A stretch of 14,904 bases of DNA from JAFGSZ01 sp964492185 (lineage in GTDB: Bacteria; Bacteroidota; Bacteroidia; Bacteroidales; UBA10428). Each line of letters begins with the position of its first letter. The first letter of the stretch is position 1. Shown here piece after piece: positions 12,230 to 14,904 of this stretch. The DNA lies in NCBI GenBank assembly GCA_964492185.1, contig CAZBJH010000088.1, positions 1 to 14,904 on the forward strand, given 5' to 3'. Made by a program: the position numbers and the translations under genes. The notes beneath the pieces are model-generated. The model saw only the letters and a program-made list of their open reading frames with translations. It did no database searches and was not told where the DNA came from.

Positions 12230-13624
12230 TTATAGTTCTTCAATACATAAGGCATCATTCAGTGCAATTATTGCCTTCCTGTAATCCTTCCTGTTGATAA
12301 CAAATTGCATATTAACCTGGCGCGTGGATTGGGAAAATGATTCAATATTGATTTTCTTGTCAGACAGAGCTTTGGCAGCACTGGCCAGAATCCCGGGTTT
12401 GGCAATGTTCGTGCCTAGTGCACATACCATTGCCACTTTTTTGATCTCTACTATTTGGTAATTATTTTTTAATTCCTTGATTAGTGAATTCTTTTTATCA
12501 CTTTCCCATATGACCTGGGTAATGCTGTTGGCATTTGTTGCTTTAAGAATATAGCTAACCTTATATTTTTGAAATATCTGCATGATACTAAGGTCAAATC
12601 CCACTTCCCCCACCATCGAAGGATCGTGGATCTCAATTGCAACAAGCTGATCAGAGCCGGAAATGATCTCTACTTTTGATTTTTCACCCCTGTAATTTTT
12701 AGTAATAAGGGTACCGGGGTGATCAGGTTCAAATGTATTTTTTATCCTGATATTGATGCCGGCAACTTCAAGCGGTTTGGAAGCCTTTGGATGAATGGCT
12801 TCCATGCCCAGGTCAGCCAGCTGGTCGGCAACATTATAATTGGTAAATCCTACAGGTATGGATTTTTCCACACCAACAATATTCGGATCGGCAGAAGATA
12901 AATGAAATTCTTTATGTATGACAGCTTCACCTGCATTCACCTCAACGGCAATTTTACTGAAGGTTACTTCAGTATAGCCACGGTCGAACTCCCGCATGAT
13001 GCCTTCTGTTCCTTTTGTATATCCTGTGGCGACCGGTAATGTCCGTGAAATATTAAGATTTAAAAATGCTTTATGGATCCTTTCATCAATCGTTAAATAT
13101 TCAGAATCATTAAATCCGCACAGGTCAATAAAGGTGGCATTTACACCGTTGTTTTGAAGTATATTCACCGAGTTGAAGGCTGAATGTGCCTCACCTATGG
13201 ATGAGAGTATCTCACGGGCTGCAAGCAGTATATTCTGTTTATTTACATACCCTGTGGATAAAACATCATTCAGGTTGTTCAGGTAAGTTCGTGCCTGATT
13301 TACCCTCCGGGTAATGAATTCATCCGCTTTTTTGAGATCGAGTTGAATATCGATAAACTGCCTGTTGATCAGTAACAATTTGTCAAGAAGTTCATCCATA
13401 CTTTTACCGTAATCCTCGTTATTCAGAAATTTTTCATAAATACCGGGTTCGCCTGTTTTTTTGTGTTCAAGCAGCCAATTGGTCACATTGCTGTAGGCAG
13501 AGACCACGAGTATCCGGTTGTACATGGTTTCTTCCTTACGACCTCTGAGGATTATGTTATGCAACACATCCTGAAATTGTGACATTGATGTTCCGCCGAT
13601 TTTTTCAACTTTTATCATGGGCAT
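12230..13624 (-). CDS. Aspartate kinase of the ectoine-associated (Ask_Ect) type
   Basis: A 464-residue aspartate kinase. The nucleotide-binding motif is KIGGTSMS (8-15) rather than KFGGTS/AS, followed by RILVVSAYSNVTNWLLEHKK (37-56). The segment equivalent to the catalytic TTLGRGGSD reads REFDRGYTEVTFSKIA (211-226), with Glu in the usual Asp place. HKEFHLSSADP (237-247), NYNVADQLADLGMEAIHPKA (262-281) and NTFEPDHPGTLI (296-307) follow. From memory of the family, these segments are characteristic of Ask_Ect, the paralogue often linked to ectABC. Two ACT domains fill about 325-390 and 398-460. No ectABC genes are in this window, so its pathway is open. I chose the ATG at 13624; an ATG two codons later is also possible. 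It diverges from the lipoprotein gene. Confidence 0.86.
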   Translation of the reverse strand: MPMIKVEKIGGTSMSQFQDVLHNIILRGRKEETMYNRILVVSAYSNVTNWLLEHKKTGEPGIYEKFLNNEDYGKSMDELLDKLLLINRQFIDIQLDLKKADEFITRRVNQARTYLNNLNDVLSTGYVNKQNILLAAREILSSIGEAHSAFNSVNILQNNGVNATFIDLCGFNDSEYLTIDERIHKAFLNLNISRTLPVATGYTKGTEGIMREFDRGYTEVTFSKIAVEVNAGEAVIHKEFHLSSADPNIVGVEKSIPVGFTNYNVADQLADLGMEAIHPKASKPLEVAGINIRIKNTFEPDHPGTLITKNYRGEKSKVEIISGSDQLVAIEIHDPSMVGEVGFDLSIMQIFQKYKVSYILKATNANSITQVIWESDKKNSLIKELKNNYQIVEIKKVAMVCALGTNIAKPGILASAAKALSDKKINIESFSQSTRQVNMQFVINRKDYRKAIIALNDALCIEEL

Positions 13625-13802
13625 AGTTCTGTGTATTCTTTAACGGTCGTAAAAGTAATTATTTTATTTTTTTTTAAGCATCGGTTTGTATTCAAAGCTT
13701 TTCTTGTTTATCCGATAACATTTCCGGTTCAATGCCGTAAAACAATGTATACGGGAAAAAGTTAAATATATGCAGATCAATAGTATATTAATATCAATAA
13801 CC
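13625..13802. promoter_or_regulatory. Divergent promoter region, aspartate kinase / lipoprotein
   Basis: The two genes are transcribed away from this 178-base AT-rich gap, so both promoters should lie in it. On the minus strand TACTTTTA around 13650 is one base from the TAnnTTTG consensus, but no TTG is placed 19-21 bases upstream. I found no clear operator palindrome. Confidence 0.35.
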
Positions 13803-14843
13803 ATGAAAGCACAAACGAAAGGACTTTTTGCAGTAATATTAATTCTGTTGCTGACAGGTTGTATGCAGAATGTTTATGTACCTGTTATGCGGCCCGCGGA
13901 TATAACCATACCCGGACATATAAAGACTATTGCACTTATTGACCGGACCGAAGCAGAAAATAAAGCCATTAATATTATCGAAGGTGTACTTACAGGCGAG
14001 GGAGTAGGGCTTGACAGTGAGGGTGCGAAAAATGCACTGGCCGGTATACACGAGATCCTGGACGGATCACCCCGGTACACGACAGTGATTACCAACAGGA
14101 AATATAAAGGTGGTAAGTTTGGAAATAATTTTCCCCCGCCATTATCCTGGTCCGATATTGATGAGATCTGTGATCATTTTCAGTCCGATGCAGTATTATC
14201 GGTTGAGAACTTTGATTCTGATTTTATTGTAACACACGCAACAGAGCAGCGTGAACAAAAAGATAAGGAAGGTAATGTGCGGAAAGTGAGAGTATTTAAA
14301 GCTCATGGTGTAGCCAGGGTTAATATAGGTTTCCGGCTTTATGATCCGGCAAACAGGGCCATTGCCGATCAGTCGCGTTTTACCCAAAATGGTGCATGGG
14401 ATGCCGAAGGCAGGAATGCAAGGGATGCAATAGGTCATCTTATCGCCAGAAAAGATGCCGTATTGAATGTGAGTTATGATGCAGGCAGGGATTATGGCCA
14501 GCGAATAGCCCCGTCATGGTACAGGGTGACACGTGAATTTTACAAGAGACCCAAAAAAAACACTGATTTCGTGACGGGAGTAAGACGTGCACAGGTAAAC
14601 GACTGGGATGGGGCAGGTGAAGCCTGGAGCAGGGCCATGTCTGACAATAATCCGAAGACAGCTGGCAGGGCAACTTACAATTATGCAATCATACAGGAAA
14701 TAAAGGGTAATCTGGATAAAGCGAGAGAATATGCCATGCAGGCATATACAGATTACGGGATTAAAAAAGCACGTGATTATGCCCGCAAACTTGAATACCG
14801 GATCAGGCAGGAGGAACGTGTGAGGATGCAGATGGAGCAGTAA
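13803..14843 (+). CDS. DUF6340-like lipoprotein
   Basis: A 346-residue lipoprotein. MKAQTKGLFAVILILLLTGC is a textbook lipoprotein signal with lipobox LTGC and Cys20. The start at 13803 is chosen over an in-frame ATG at 13770 because the latter would put 11 extra residues ahead of the signal. The mature part begins with MRPADITIPGHIKTIALIDRT, a pattern I associate with Bacteroidota DUF6340 proteins. The middle contains DEICDHFQSDAVLSVENFDSD and a long beta-rich stretch, RVNIGFRLYDPANRAI. The end is TPR-like (WDGAGEAWSRAM; ATYNYAIIQEIKGNLDKAREYAMQAY), with a charged C-terminus. The function of the family is unknown to me. Its position at the outer membrane, facing the periplasm, is likely. It is directly followed by the octamer array. 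Confidence 0.8.
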   Translation: MKAQTKGLFAVILILLLTGCMQNVYVPVMRPADITIPGHIKTIALIDRTEAENKAINIIEGVLTGEGVGLDSEGAKNALAGIHEILDGSPRYTTVITNRKYKGGKFGNNFPPPLSWSDIDEICDHFQSDAVLSVENFDSDFIVTHATEQREQKDKEGNVRKVRVFKAHGVARVNIGFRLYDPANRAIADQSRFTQNGAWDAEGRNARDAIGHLIARKDAVLNVSYDAGRDYGQRIAPSWYRVTREFYKRPKKNTDFVTGVRRAQVNDWDGAGEAWSRAMSDNNPKTAGRATYNYAIIQEIKGNLDKAREYAMQAYTDYGIKKARDYARKLEYRIRQEERVRMQMEQ

Positions 14844-14851
14844 CTGGCCTG

Positions 14852-14904
14852 TGAATTGTTGAACTGTTGAATCGTTGAATTGATGAACTGTTGAATCGTT
14901 GAAT
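14852..14904. repeat. Octamer tandem array, downstream of the lipoprotein gene
   Basis: After the TAA at 14841 and 8 further bases, the sequence is made of TTGAACTG, TTGAATCG, TTGAATTG and ATGAACTG units up to the window end. These are the inverse complement of the units at 1-223. Relative to the gene each follows, both arrays have the same orientation. The array is cut by the end of the window, so its full length is unknown. Confidence 0.9.

Noticed and set aside
13770..13802. Longer N-terminus for the lipoprotein
   Set aside because: The in-frame ATG at 13770 would place 11 extra residues before a perfect lipoprotein signal that begins at 13803.

Overview
The window looks like a piece of a Bacteroidota chromosome, probably Bacteroidales or a close relative, and moderately AT-rich. 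This rests on gene content and one promoter: a lipoprotein-type LptC in an operon with type III pantothenate kinase, an outer-membrane barrel protein and a TPR protein; a DUF6340-like lipoprotein; two separate monofunctional aspartate kinases; and a good match to the Bacteroidota promoter (TTG, 20 bases, TAnnTTTG) upstream of coaX. I cannot name the species.

Layout. Positions 1-223 are an octamer tandem array. On the minus strand, in transcription order, lie mfd (9404-6048), coaX (5949-5215), a barrel protein (5231-3942), a TPR protein (3932-2586), lptC (2617-1982), a 65-residue membrane protein (2001-1804) and a CNNM/CorC-type transporter (1483-224). Genes from coaX to the 65-residue protein overlap or nearly touch, and a promoter sits at 5991-6022, so they read as one envelope-biogenesis operon. 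The last gene is cut off from it by two abutting palindromic elements at 1492-1809. Divergent from mfd is an aspartate kinase (9715-10986), followed by a small DUF2007-like gene (11091-11324). A 905-base stretch without a gene follows (11325-12229). It holds small hairpins, a 130-base near-perfect palindrome, a terminator-like hairpin and a further copy of the palindromic element. A second aspartate kinase of the ectoine-associated (Ask_Ect) type is on the minus strand (13624-12230), divergent from a lipoprotein gene (13803-14843). The window ends in a second octamer array.

The genes are mostly housekeeping: LPS transport and envelope assembly, CoA synthesis, transcription-coupled repair and entry to the aspartate amino-acid pathway. 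The unusual content lies between genes. It is a family of about 150-172 base elements with shared 19-22 base inverted termini but two different palindromic cores, present as two full copies in tandem, one inverted copy about 97% identical to one of those, and one truncated end. No transposase is encoded in the window. The octamer arrays at both ends follow directly on the stop codons and have the same orientation relative to transcription. They may also explain why the sequence stops where it does, since repeats break assemblies.
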